This document shows, piece by piece, positions 1 to 7,933 of a stretch of 64,000 bases of DNA; the stretch's first letter is position 1, and every line of letters starts with the position of its first letter. The translations under genes and the position numbers were made by a program. The notes under the pieces were generated by a model. That model had not been told where the DNA came from. It searched no databases and saw nothing but the letters and a program-made list of their open reading frames with translations. Source of the stretch: Asaia siamensis (GTDB lineage Bacteria > Pseudomonadota > Alphaproteobacteria > Acetobacterales > Acetobacteraceae); contig NZ_BMCH01000001.1 in the NCBI RefSeq assembly GCF_014635085.1, positions 403,151-467,150 of the forward strand. Reading direction: 5' to 3'.

Positions 1-169
1 AGAGCAGAGCCCAGACCAGACCGATGGCAAGGAATACGCCTGAAAAGGCGCATAGTGCAGGGAAGAGCCAGCGAGACAGGCGCAGGAAGCGACCAGGATT
101 GGCGAAGCGATGCAGGAAGGCCCCCTGCGCGGGTCGCCCTGACAGGGGCTGATGCGTCGCTTTCGTCAC
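1..169 (-). CDS. ccmC: Heme exporter protein CcmC-like, 5' end only
   Basis: This partial gene runs off the left edge, so only its first ~56 residues are visible. The likely start is a GTG at 169-167 with a GAGAGG ribosome site about 8 bases upstream. The predicted protein has a short hydrophilic lead, then a motif of the type FLHRFANPGRFLRL, then a hydrophobic membrane segment containing GVFLAIGLVWALL. The FANPxRF stretch followed by a first transmembrane helix resembles the N-terminus of CcmC, the inner-membrane protein that passes heme to CcmE during cytochrome c maturation. Other hydrophobic membrane proteins cannot be fully excluded from so short a piece, and the rest of the ccm operon would lie outside the window. 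Confidence 0.6.
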   Translation of the reverse strand, partial: MTKATHQPLSGRPAQGAFLHRFANPGRFLRLSRWLFPALCAFSGVFLAIGLVWALL

Positions 170-187
170 TCTTGGCCTCTCTCCTGC

Positions 188-219
188 GGCGTTCGGGCAT
201 GGTATAGCCCGAGAACGCC
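188..219 (-). other. Hairpin in the ccmC leader
   Basis: An imperfect inverted repeat pairs GGCGTTCGGGC with GCCCG-AG-AACGCC around an 8-base loop. It lies about 19 bases upstream of the probable ccmC GTG start, just before its ribosome site. It may shape translation or mark the promoter region shared with the divergent gene at 348. No function is shown by the sequence alone. Confidence 0.3.
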
Positions 220-347
220 CCTATCCGATGAAGTTTTTTTGATCGGAATTCGTTTTGATAATGCAAAAAAATCTGCAGGGGGAGCGGGGCAGGGGCAATT
301 AATTCAGGCATTTTCCACAGACCGAGCCGATGGAAGAGGGGGCGTTG

Positions 348-764
348 ATGCAGTACTGGTTGATCAAATCCGAGCCAGAAACATTTTCATGGCAGCAGCA
401 GGTCCAAAACGGGGTCGAACCCTGGACCGGGGTGCGGAACTATCAGGCGCGCAACAATCTCTCGGCCATGCGCTGCGGCGATCTGGCTTTCTTCTACCAC
501 TCGGTCTCGGACAAGGAGATCGTGGGTGTCGTCGAAGTGGTGCGTGAGGCCTATCCCGACCCGACAGCGGAGGGAGAGAAATGGGTCTGCGTTGATGTGA
601 AGGCACGCGGCGCTTTTGCCAATCCGGTATCGCTTGCGATGATCAAATCCGATCCAACCCTCTCGGAAATGGCGCTTCTGCGTCAGTCCCGCCTTTCCGT
701 CGCGCCAGTGCGTGAAAGCGAATGGATCTATCTCTGCCAGCTTGGGCAGTGGCAGGGAAAATAG
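348..764 (+). CDS. EVE domain-containing protein
   Basis: The 138-residue protein consists of a single EVE domain (PUA/YTH-like fold), the size usual for stand-alone bacterial EVE proteins. It opens with MQYWLIKSEPETFSW, the hallmark start of the family, followed by a WTGVRNYQARNNL segment and a hydrophobic YHS region that form the ligand pocket in known members. EVE proteins are thought to bind modified bases in DNA or RNA, but the substrate here is unknown. The ATG at 348 follows a GGAAGAGG ribosome site. An in-frame ATG 18 bases upstream lacks such a site. The gene diverges from the ccmC-like gene and converges with the MocR gene. Confidence 0.88.
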   Translation: MQYWLIKSEPETFSWQQQVQNGVEPWTGVRNYQARNNLSAMRCGDLAFFYHSVSDKEIVGVVEVVREAYPDPTAEGEKWVCVDVKARGAFANPVSLAMIKSDPTLSEMALLRQSRLSVAPVRESEWIYLCQLGQWQGK

Positions 765-792
765 CCTTTCGGGCCCCTGATCTCTCTGTGGG

Positions 793-2229
793 TCAGGCTT
801 TTGCCGGGGCAGAGAGACATTGTCCGAGCAGCGAGGCAATACGCTGTGGGTCATCCGGGCGCAGTGTCGCAAAACCGATCACAAGTCCCTCCTGTGTTGC
901 GGCGTGGCAGAGGGCCGAAAGCCGGGCAACACGGTAGCCCGCTTGCGCAAGGGCTGTCTGACTGACCAGTTCGAAGCCTTTTTCCACAAAGCGGAGACCC
1001 AGTTGCACGCCGCCGCGTGGCCGGGTGACCACAACGCCCTCGCAATTTTGCAGCGCCTCATAGAGGGCTTCACCACGACTTTGATAAAGTCGTGCGATAT
1101 GGCGCAGATGTCTGCGGTAATGACCCGATTCCATCAGTTCCGACAAAGCAAGCTGGGCGTGAAGATTAGCGGCGCAGCCCATCGTGCGATGCGCGGCCCG
1201 CATCGGGTCGATCAGGGCTTCGGGTACGACTATCCAGCCGAGTCGAAGGCCCGGCAGAAGCGCCTTCGAGGCCGAACCGAGATAGATGCATTCCGTAAAG
1301 CTGCCATGCGCGGCAAGGGCCGCGATTTCGCGCCCATGCCAGAGAAACTCGCTGTCGTAATCGTCTTCTATGATCAGCGCGCCCTGACTGCGCGCGCGCT
1401 CAAGCAGGTCGAGGCGACGCGCAAGCCCCATCCGCCCACCCAGCGGATACTGATTTGAGGGGGTGATGTAGATGAGGCGCGCTTCGGGTGGCAGGGCCTC
1501 AACCTGCATTCCGTCGCTATCGACCGGCACAGGGCAAAGCGTCGCGCCTGCTGCCAGAAAGCTCGCTTTCGCGCCGACATAGCCGGGGTCTTCCATGGCG
1601 ATGACATCCCCCGGATCTGTCATGATCTGGGTAACAAGGCTGAGAGAGGCCTGCGTACCGGGCGTGATCAGTATCTGTTCTGGCCTGATGGCAAGGCCTC
1701 GATCGCTGGCCAGTCGCGTGCAGAGGGTTTCCCGAAGGGCCTGCGTGCCATGATAGCCGCCATATCCCGCTTCCTCTCCCCGTGCGGGTCGTGCCTGGCG
1801 GCGTAGGATCTGGGCCCAGAGACTGGCAGGGAACTCATGCTCGTCAGGCAGGCCGGGCGCCAGTCGCCCCGTCTCTGTTACATAGGTCGCCTTGCGCGGG
1901 TCATGTGCCAGACGTTGCCCGCGTGTCGAGACCCTTGGCGTGATGCTTTCGACCCTGTCGGTCGCGGGGGTGGTCGGCAGGCATGCCCTAGGCCGACTGC
2001 CTGGCCGCATCTCGATAATGCCTTCTGCGCGTAGCAGGTCATAGGCCGTGGTGATGGAGCTGCGCGAGAGACCGAGCATCTGCGCGGCATGACGTGTCGA
2101 GGGCAATACGGCCCCGTCGGCAATACGTCCGGCGCGTATGGCTGCCCCGAGAGCGGCAAAAAGCTGAACAGGTAACGGCTCGCTGCGTGTCGGATCGGGC
2201 AGGAAAAAGGCGGGGAGAAAAACTGGCAT
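793..2229 (-). CDS. MocR/GabR-type PLP-dependent transcriptional regulator
   Basis: The 478-residue protein has the full length of the MocR subfamily of GntR regulators. Residues about 15-80 form a winged helix-turn-helix (PSTRHAAQMLGLSRSSITTAYDLL). The rest is an aminotransferase-like fold with a GYGGYHGTQALRE segment, an IIEDDYDSEF motif, and the PLP lysine in YLGSASKALLPGLRLG. Such proteins sense PLP or a PLP adduct with an amino compound and commonly control a divergent gene. Here the divergent gene is a PNPOx-fold protein starting at 2330, which is the likely target. The ATG at 2229 begins directly at the winged-helix domain. Confidence 0.9.
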   Translation of the reverse strand: MPVFLPAFFLPDPTRSEPLPVQLFAALGAAIRAGRIADGAVLPSTRHAAQMLGLSRSSITTAYDLLRAEGIIEMRPGSRPRACLPTTPATDRVESITPRVSTRGQRLAHDPRKATYVTETGRLAPGLPDEHEFPASLWAQILRRQARPARGEEAGYGGYHGTQALRETLCTRLASDRGLAIRPEQILITPGTQASLSLVTQIMTDPGDVIAMEDPGYVGAKASFLAAGATLCPVPVDSDGMQVEALPPEARLIYITPSNQYPLGGRMGLARRLDLLERARSQGALIIEDDYDSEFLWHGREIAALAAHGSFTECIYLGSASKALLPGLRLGWIVVPEALIDPMRAAHRTMGCAANLHAQLALSELMESGHYRRHLRHIARLYQSRGEALYEALQNCEGVVVTRPRGGVQLGLRFVEKGFELVSQTALAQAGYRVARLSALCHAATQEGLVIGFATLRPDDPQRIASLLGQCLSAPAKA

Positions 2230-2329
2230 GAAGAAATATCGATAAACCGGATCTCGAATCAGTCCAGTTGGCGCGCTAGATCCGTTTCGGTCAAGCGACG
2301 ATTGCTCAGGACAGATCTAGGAGGCAAGA
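2230..2329. promoter_or_regulatory. Divergent control region between MocR and PNPOx genes
   Basis: This 100-base gap holds both promoters. A 7-base inverted repeat, CGGATCT at 2248-2254 and AGATCCG at 2278-2284, is a candidate regulator site. A strong ribosome site (TAGGAGGCAAG) precedes the ATG at 2330. The repeat is seen directly. Its binding by the MocR protein is inferred from the divergent arrangement. Confidence 0.4.
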
Positions 2330-2968
2330 ATGGTTCCCGATTATGCGAAGGCCCGTCAGGGCAAGCGCGCGCATTATGACGAGGCGACCATCCACGCCAT
2401 TCTCGATACGGGGCTCGTCGGGCATGTGGGTTTCGTGGCCGATGGCAGGCCGATGGTCATGCCGATGGCCTATGCGCGTTGCGGCGGCACGCTCTATCTG
2501 CATGGCGCTTCCAAGACGCGGCTGATGGGGCTGGATGGGCTCAAGCTCTGTGTAACAGTAACGCAGCTCACCGGCATCGTGGTGGCACGCTCGTCCTTTC
2601 ATCACTCGGTCAATTATCGTTGCGCCGTGGTGCATGGGCAAGCGAGGAAGGTGAGGGGCGAGGAGCACGCACGGGCTCTCGATGCGATTACCGACCATCT
2701 TCTGCCCGGTCGCAGCAGCGAGTTGCGGGGCATGACCGTGCAGGAACTCAAAGCGACAGGAGTGATCGCGCTCGATATCGAGGCGGCAAGTGCCAAGATA
2801 CGCACCGGCCCGCCGGTAGAAGATCCGGCAGATCTGCCCTCGACACTCTGGGGGGGGGTCGTGCCGGTTGTGACCGCCCTCGGTACGGGCATTCAGGATG
2901 CTCATACGCCAGAGGGGACATTACCCCCTGAGTCCCTGCGAAAGGCGCAGGCGAAATTCATCGCCTGA
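2330..2968 (+). CDS. Pyridoxamine 5'-phosphate oxidase family protein (flavin-binding split-barrel)
   Basis: This 212-residue protein has the FMN-binding split-barrel fold. HAILDTGLVGHVGFVADGRPMVMPM forms the first strands, followed by YLHGASKTRL, where PNPOx-fold proteins contact the FMN phosphate. A GxxVxxGxAR-like section follows. It resembles the flavin-nucleotide-binding group (nitroimidazole resistance-like) more than the vitamin B6 oxidase PdxH itself. The substrate cannot be read from the sequence. It has a strong ribosome site and is divergently transcribed from a MocR regulator, an arrangement often linked to vitamin B6 or amine metabolism. Confidence 0.8.
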   Translation: MVPDYAKARQGKRAHYDEATIHAILDTGLVGHVGFVADGRPMVMPMAYARCGGTLYLHGASKTRLMGLDGLKLCVTVTQLTGIVVARSSFHHSVNYRCAVVHGQARKVRGEEHARALDAITDHLLPGRSSELRGMTVQELKATGVIALDIEAASAKIRTGPPVEDPADLPSTLWGGVVPVVTALGTGIQDAHTPEGTLPPESLRKAQAKFIA

Positions 2969-2975
2969 ATTTCGC
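2951..2975. terminator. Hairpin at the convergent gene end
   Basis: A perfect 10-base stem, GCGAAATTCA paired with TGAATTTCGC around a 5-base loop, spans the stop codon of the PNPOx-fold gene and lies between two converging genes. It lacks a T run. It probably stops or protects transcripts from both sides. Confidence 0.5.
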
Positions 2976-2995
2976 AACCCGGCGAGGGCGCGTCG

Positions 2996-3793
2996 TCATG
3001 TGTCGAGACGGCCGCCTCCGGCAGCATCCCCCCGCCGCCAGTAACCGGCGGCGCGTATCTGCGTACGGGGTACGGCTTCCTCATTGACCAGATGATCGCG
3101 CAGCGTGCGCACGACCTCGATTTCGGCCGCAATCCAGACATTGAGCTTTTCGACCGAGGGCAGAACCACGTGGCGCAGCAGGTCTGGCAGCGTCTCATCG
3201 CCACCCTTTTCGCAACGATGCACCTCGATCCAGGCATGGCTGATCAGCGGATAGGTCTTTTCGGTCTCGCGCGTGTCCAGAAGGACGATGGCCCGATGGT
3301 TGGGCGCAAGGGTCTCGAGGGTGCGGGCGATGGCGGGCAGGGCGGTATCATCGCCGATCAGCAGATGCGTCGTCAGCGCCTCAGGCGCGATATGCGAGGC
3401 TTTGGGGCCCCCCATCCCCAGAACATGGCCCGGCTTTGCCTGGGCAGCCCATTGCGTGGCGGGGCCTTCATCATGCAGCACGAAGTCGATGACGAGTTCC
3501 CGCGTCTCTTCATCGAAACGTCTCGGCGTGTAGTCACGCGCGATCAGGCGCGGGTCACGCGGTGCGCTGCGGTCGGCGCCAAGATCGGGCAGAACCGGCG
3601 TGTCACTGCCTGGTTGCGGGAAGAACAGCTTGACGTGATCGTCCACGCCAGCGGTCACGAAGTCATGCAGATCTTCGCCGGTGAAGACGATACGGCGCAT
3701 CGTATCGGAAAGCGGAATAATCTGCGCGACCGTGATGCGTCTAAGCCGCAGCGCATGACGGATCTTTGTGGGAGCCAGGCCGTCCTGAGTCAT
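2996..3793 (-). CDS. yqjH: Siderophore-interacting protein / ferric-chelate reductase (YqjH-like)
   Basis: The 265-residue flavoprotein belongs to the SIP family. It has an N-terminal FAD-binding barrel with the RDYTPRRFD signature, then a C-terminal NAD(P)H-binding region (LLIGDDTALPAIARTLETL, then VWIAAEIEVVRTLRDHL and GYWRRG near the end). Family members such as E. coli YqjH and V. cholerae ViuB reduce iron in ferric siderophores to free it in the cytoplasm. The ATG overlaps the stop of the upstream PadR-type regulator by four bases (ATGA). The two are therefore coupled and should respond to the same metal signal. The start at 3793 is preferred over a longer frame that would overlap the regulator extensively. 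Confidence 0.9.
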   Translation of the reverse strand: MTQDGLAPTKIRHALRLRRITVAQIIPLSDTMRRIVFTGEDLHDFVTAGVDDHVKLFFPQPGSDTPVLPDLGADRSAPRDPRLIARDYTPRRFDEETRELVIDFVLHDEGPATQWAAQAKPGHVLGMGGPKASHIAPEALTTHLLIGDDTALPAIARTLETLAPNHRAIVLLDTRETEKTYPLISHAWIEVHRCEKGGDETLPDLLRHVVLPSVEKLNVWIAAEIEVVRTLRDHLVNEEAVPRTQIRAAGYWRRGDAAGGGRLDT

Positions 3794-4401
3794 GCGCTCT
3801 CTCCTTCGGCAATCTCGGCAGCGGCACGGGTCAGGATAGCCGCGATGCGACGCGCCTCGATCGGGCTGCACCCGCGTCGTGCGTAAAGCGTGGTCTTGAG
3901 AAGATGCCGGGCCTTGTGGAGACCGTCGGCGGCTTCAGGGTCCAGATCGTGCAACCCGGCAAAAGCCTCGCGCACCTCGCTCATGCGGGCGCCGATACGC
4001 TCGAGGATATCGAGAATACGATCGGCTTCTGCCTTGTTTTTGGCCAGATGCGCCCCGCCGGGTTCGGTAATCGTATAGAGCTTGCGTGTGCCTTCCTGCG
4101 TGACAGCGGCGAGGCCGATTTCCTCGAGATAGGTCAGGGCCGGGTAAACCATGCCGGGGCTCGGCTTGTAGAAGCCGTTCGACCGCTCCTCGAGCCTGCG
4201 GATGACTTCATAGCCATGGGCAGGGCTCTCTTGCAGCAAGGCGAGAATCACGAGCTGCAACTCCTCGGCGCTGAGCTTGCGACCGCTCGGAATATCGCCG
4301 CCGCGATGGCGGCCGAACCGCCCGCCGAAACGATGGCCTGACCCGCCGCCGAAGCCGTCGTGACGGCTGAAGACATGGCGTAGATGATGGCGAAAGGGCA
4401 T
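3790..4401 (-). CDS. yqjI: PadR-family metal-responsive repressor (YqjI-like)
   Basis: The 203-residue protein starts with a histidine- and glycine-rich tail (residues 1-40, with motifs such as RHHLRHVFSRHDGFGGG and GRHRGGD). A PadR winged helix follows (residues ~43-120: LQLVILALLQESPAHGYEVIRRLEE, PSPGMVYPALTYLEE), then a helical C-terminal dimerisation region. This layout matches E. coli YqjI, a nickel-binding repressor of the yqjH ferric reductase. Here it is co-transcribed with a YqjH homolog. A perfect inverted repeat directly upstream is the obvious operator, implying autoregulation. The ATG at 4401 follows a CAGGAG ribosome site. Which metal is sensed is inferred, not shown. Confidence 0.88.
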   Translation of the reverse strand: MPFRHHLRHVFSRHDGFGGGSGHRFGGRFGRHRGGDIPSGRKLSAEELQLVILALLQESPAHGYEVIRRLEERSNGFYKPSPGMVYPALTYLEEIGLAAVTQEGTRKLYTITEPGGAHLAKNKAEADRILDILERIGARMSEVREAFAGLHDLDPEAADGLHKARHLLKTTLYARRGCSPIEARRIAAILTRAAAEIAEGESA

Positions 4402-4412
4402 TTGTATCTCCT

Positions 4413-4448
4413 GTTATATCTTAAGAGTGTCTTATCTTAAGATATAAC
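4413..4448 (-). promoter_or_regulatory. Operator-like inverted repeat of the yqjI-yqjH operon
   Basis: Two perfect 14-base arms, GTTATATCTTAAGA and TCTTAAGATATAAC, are separated by 8 bases and lie 11 bases upstream of the yqjI start. Each arm also contains its own small palindrome, ATCTTAAGAT. The site is AT-rich against the GC-rich surroundings and probably overlaps the promoter. Binding by the PadR protein is inferred from position and symmetry. Confidence 0.75.
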
Positions 4449-4563
4449 GCAAGATGTTTTTGCGCGCGTTGCTGTTTGAGAGAGGTTCCGGCGGGCGTCA
4501 GTCGGTGAAAGGGACCTGCCCTCTGAGGCATTTCAGAAGGCAGGCTGAGGCTGGGCGAGGCGT

Positions 4564-5946
4564 TCAGCAGGCCCAGACGGTCTTGATGTTCATGAACTCG
4601 TAGAGACCGAGTTCGGTCAGTTCGCGACCATAGCCGCTGGCCTTGATGCCACCGATAGGCAGGGCCGGGTCAGACGCGGTAATCCGGTTGATGAAGACCC
4701 CACCCGCTTCGATGCGCTGCGACAGCGCCTGACCGAGCGCCGCGTTCTGGGTCCAGAGACTGGCGCCCAGCCCATAGGTGCTGTCATTGGCCAGAGCGAT
4801 GGCGTGATCGGTATCGTGTGCTTCGATCAGACAGGCGACCGGGCCGAAAAGCTCTTCCCTGAAAGCCGTCATCTGAGGTGTGACACCGGCGAGCACGGTC
4901 GGCTCGTACCAGGCGCCGGGGCGATCGCCCGGTTCGCCACCCACCACAAGCCGGGCCCCTTCAGCGACGCTGCGACGCACCTGCTCATGTAGCCCGTCGC
5001 GAAGGTCAGTGCGCGCCATGGGGCCGATGAAGGCGTCATCATCCAACGGGTTGGTGAGAGAGAGGGCACGCACTTTCGCGAGAAACTTCTCGCTGAAGGT
5101 TTCGGCAATCGGTGCCTCGAGAATGATGCGCTTGGCAGCGATGCAGACCTGACCGCAATTGGCGAAGCGGGCAGCCACGGCGGCATCGACGGCCTTGTCG
5201 AGATCGGCGTCGGCAAGCACGATGAACGGGTCCGACCCGCCAAGCTCCAGCAGGGATTTCTTGCCATATTGTCCGGCGATACCGGCCAGAATGCGCCCGA
5301 CACGCACGCTGCCTGTCACCGTCACACCGCTGATGCGCGAATCCGCAATGACATGGGCAGTCTGTTCGCGAGAGAGATTGGCGCTCATGAAGACGTCATC
5401 GAGGTCGCAATCGGCTGCGATCTCGTTGAGCAGCAGGCCACAGCCCAGCGTGTTTTCCGCCGGTTTGACGATGAAGCCATTACCCCCGACCAGAATGGGC
5501 ACGGCCGCCCTGATGATCTGCCAGTAGGGGAAGTTCCAGGGCATCACGGCAAGAACGATGCCGGTCGGCGCATAGCTGAGATGGGCCTCACCCATGGGCA
5601 CAGGCATAGGCTTGTCACGCAGCAGGGCAGGAGCGTGCTTGCCATACCAGTCGATCACTGCAGCGCATTTCTCTATCTCTGCCCGCGCAGAGGTGATCGA
5701 TTTGCCCATCTCGAGCGTGGCCAGACGCGCCAGCTCTTCCTTGCGTTCACGCAGGCGGGTGGCGAAGCGATGCAGAAGATCGAGGCGTGCGCCGAGCGAT
5801 TTGGCCCGCCAGCCCTCGAAACCCCGCTCGACGCGTCGCAGCATGTCCTGCAGGGCGCCATCCGTCAGAAACGGATAATGCGCCAGGGTTTCACCACTGG
5901 CCGGATTGACTGTTGTAACACCGTCATTCGGGTGCGGGCTGGTCAT
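4564..5946 (-). CDS. Aldehyde dehydrogenase, succinate-semialdehyde type (Sad/YneI-like)
   Basis: The 460-residue NAD(P)-dependent aldehyde dehydrogenase has the usual motifs: MPWNFPYWQ (cofactor binding), VTGSVRVG, the catalytic glutamate in LELGGSDPF, and the catalytic cysteine in NCGQVCIAAKR. It aligns closely by eye with E. coli Sad (YneI), which oxidises succinate semialdehyde to succinate, especially around LELGGSDPFIVL and GPMAR. The substrate could be another small aldehyde, since acetic acid bacteria carry many such enzymes. The ATG at 5946 has an AGAGGTAG ribosome site and clears the preceding gene's stop. An in-frame ATG at 5973 would overlap that gene. Confidence 0.87.
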   Translation of the reverse strand: MTSPHPNDGVTTVNPASGETLAHYPFLTDGALQDMLRRVERGFEGWRAKSLGARLDLLHRFATRLRERKEELARLATLEMGKSITSARAEIEKCAAVIDWYGKHAPALLRDKPMPVPMGEAHLSYAPTGIVLAVMPWNFPYWQIIRAAVPILVGGNGFIVKPAENTLGCGLLLNEIAADCDLDDVFMSANLSREQTAHVIADSRISGVTVTGSVRVGRILAGIAGQYGKKSLLELGGSDPFIVLADADLDKAVDAAVAARFANCGQVCIAAKRIILEAPIAETFSEKFLAKVRALSLTNPLDDDAFIGPMARTDLRDGLHEQVRRSVAEGARLVVGGEPGDRPGAWYEPTVLAGVTPQMTAFREELFGPVACLIEAHDTDHAIALANDSTYGLGASLWTQNAALGQALSQRIEAGGVFINRITASDPALPIGGIKASGYGRELTELGLYEFMNIKTVWAC

Positions 5947-5951
5947 GATCT

Positions 5952-6434
5952 CTACCTCTGGTTGTTGGTCCATAAAGCCGTGCCGGCGGCGTCAGATTGC
6001 GCGACCACATCCGTCTGCCCGTTGCCCGGTGAACCGGCATAATTGTGATACGCCGAGTTTTCATAGGGTGGGCGTACCGGCGCATTGAATTTCACCGGCC
6101 AGCCCAGAAACGAGAAATGCGACGGTGCATCATTCGGCAACTGGGTGGATTGATGCGCTTCCGACCCCGGCAGGCCGAGCGCCTGATGGGATCGGACGGT
6201 ATAGGAATAGCCACGCAACGAATTGTCAAAATCATCTGTCACCTCATAGCCATGGGGCGGCGGCGGCGCGCCACCATCGGGCAGGGCGACTTTTTCGACC
6301 GGGGTGAGCGGGCGTTCCATGGCATGGAGTTGTGACGCGGGATCGGCAGCAGCGCTTCCGAGACCCAGAGGCAATGAGGCGGCCAGCGCGGTCATGCAGA
6401 GGCCGAACTGGTAAAGGGGGAATGTCCTGAGCAT
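5952..6434 (-). CDS. Exported protein of unknown function
   Basis: The 160-residue protein has a likely Sec signal peptide (positive start, hydrophobic core GLCMTALAASLPLGLG, cleavage near SAAA-DP). The mature part is rich in Pro, His, Tyr and Asn, lacks cysteines and matches no domain I recognise. The chosen ATG has an AGGA site. An in-frame ATG at 6464 would place ten hydrophilic residues before the signal. It ends 5 bases before the aldehyde dehydrogenase start on the same strand, so they may be co-transcribed, which could mean a periplasmic role alongside aldehyde metabolism. Confidence 0.65.
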   Translation of the reverse strand: MLRTFPLYQFGLCMTALAASLPLGLGSAAADPASQLHAMERPLTPVEKVALPDGGAPPPPHGYEVTDDFDNSLRGYSYTVRSHQALGLPGSEAHQSTQLPNDAPSHFSFLGWPVKFNAPVRPPYENSAYHNYAGSPGNGQTDVVAQSDAAGTALWTNNQR

Positions 6435-6649
6435 CGGGGTGTCCTGTTTGCGATATCCATCCACCTAACAGGGGAGCCGCTGTTTCGTTTTCTCCTGACG
6501 TTGTAGGATGAAAAAAAAGCAGCCTCGCGACAAACTTTGGTGACTGCCGGGTGTGTCAGGCGTTGCGTCGGGTGCAACGGACCTTATGTCCACACGCCCG
6601 TGCCAGGCCTCGCCGTGCAGGCGCGCTCAGTTCAGGGAGAACAGAATTC

Positions 6650-7486
6650 ATGGCTTCAGCGACCGGATCGACAATCCCGGGAATCGGCGAAATCGCCCCG
6701 CTTTCTCTCGACAGCGAGTCTCTGGCGCAGCTTCAGTCTGCGCTGGCCAAGGTCGAGCACGGGCGCGGTGTGCTCGTGCGTCTGGCCGACCTGATGGGCG
6801 GCGCCGTCGGTCAGGCGACTCGTCTGGGTATGCAGGGCCTTGGCATGGCGCCCAATATCCAGGCCAAGCTGCAGGGTCTGGCCGAGGCATCGATCACGCG
6901 GGCTTTCGACATCGCCATTCTGGGTATGGCCCAGGAATCACCGGTCAAGGCGCCGAAATGGCGTGATCCCGCGGCTCAGGCCGCTGTCGCCGTATCGGGC
7001 GCGCTCGGTGGTTTTGGCGGTGTCGTCGGGCTCATGCCTGATATCGGGTTTACGACCCTGACGATCATGCGCGAAATTGCCCGTGTCGCACGCGAAGAGG
7101 GTGAGGATCTGAGCGATGAGGATACGCGTCGCGCCTGTCTTGAGGTCTTCGCTCTGAAGGGTTTTCTGGCTGGTCAGGCGGGTGACGAGAGTGAACTCGG
7201 GTTCTTCTCGGCGCGGGCCTTGATGCGCGGCAAGCCCATTGTGCTGCTGATTGCCGAAGTCGCCTCACATTATGGAATCGGCCTGTCGCGTAAATTCGCC
7301 CTGCAGATGGTGCCTGTGGCGGGCGCGCTCTGCGGTGCGTCGCTGAACGCGGCCTTCCTGTCCCATTATCGCGCTGTAGCGCGGGCGCAGTTCACGATCA
7401 GGCGTCTTGAGCGCCAGCACGGGCCCATCGTGCGCGATACCGCCCAGCACATGCGCCATACAGGGCCGTCCGACGCCACCTCGTGA
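6650..7486 (+). CDS. EcsC family protein
   Basis: The 278-residue protein fits the EcsC family. It has an N-terminal helical part (LADLMGGAVGQATRLGMQGLGM), a glycine-rich hydrophobic stretch (AAVAVSGALGGFGGVVGLMPDIGFTT, residues ~110-140), then CLEVFALKGF and a second hydrophobic region (MVPVAGALCGASLNAAFLSHY). EcsC was named from the Bacillus ecs operon, and its biochemical role is not settled. The ATG at 6650 follows GGGAGA. A longer frame reading back to 6551 lacks a ribosome site. The gene stands alone between divergent and convergent neighbours. Confidence 0.82.
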   Translation: MASATGSTIPGIGEIAPLSLDSESLAQLQSALAKVEHGRGVLVRLADLMGGAVGQATRLGMQGLGMAPNIQAKLQGLAEASITRAFDIAILGMAQESPVKAPKWRDPAAQAAVAVSGALGGFGGVVGLMPDIGFTTLTIMREIARVAREEGEDLSDEDTRRACLEVFALKGFLAGQAGDESELGFFSARALMRGKPIVLLIAEVASHYGIGLSRKFALQMVPVAGALCGASLNAAFLSHYRAVARAQFTIRRLERQHGPIVRDTAQHMRHTGPSDATS

Positions 7487-7647
7487 TGCCGCGCATTATG
7501 GGGTTTCCGCGTGGGATCTCCCGGTCTGAACGCCATGGATCCGGAAACGCCTGTGCGGGTTTGTCCCGCCATATGAGGGTCCGATGTGGGTCGGGCCCGC
7601 TTTGTCGCATGGTGGCAGGGGGAAAAACCCAGCCCCCGGCGGCATAC

Positions 7648-7854
7648 CTATTTCGGGTGCGATGCGCGAAAGGCCTCGATCAATCCGGCTGGAACAAGTT
7701 GGATGGAAAAGAGCGCTGTCATGACAAAAGCCAGCCCCTGATAATGCGGGGCGAAAAAGGCGAGAACACCACTAAGGGCTATACCGATCAGATAAACGAA
7801 AGTGAGGGGCATACAGAAAGTCCATCTCGCGGTCTGAGGGGGTTGCCCTACCAT
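7648..7854 (-). CDS. Small two-helix membrane protein, unknown
   Basis: The 68-residue protein has two hydrophobic segments (FVYLIGIALSGVLAFFA and GLAFVMTALFSIQLVPAGLI) joined by a short His-Tyr-Gln-containing loop, and a basic C-terminus. No family is recognised. The start is uncertain: ATGs at 7854 and 7812 both lack a clear ribosome site. The hydrophobic periodicity suggests a real protein. It diverges from aat and its 5' end is antisense to the aat leader. Confidence 0.45.
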   Translation of the reverse strand: MVGQPPQTARWTFCMPLTFVYLIGIALSGVLAFFAPHYQGLAFVMTALFSIQLVPAGLIEAFRASHPK

Positions 7855-7933
7855 GATGAGCCGGTCGGTGCCCATGATAAACCGTATCGGCGCCCGGGGT
7901 TCCGTCGGGCTGCGCTTCGGGAGAATGCCCGCC

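Noticed and set aside
3092-3886. Plus-strand frame opposite the siderophore-interacting protein gene
   Set aside because: It is antisense to a clearly conserved gene and its translation resembles no protein.
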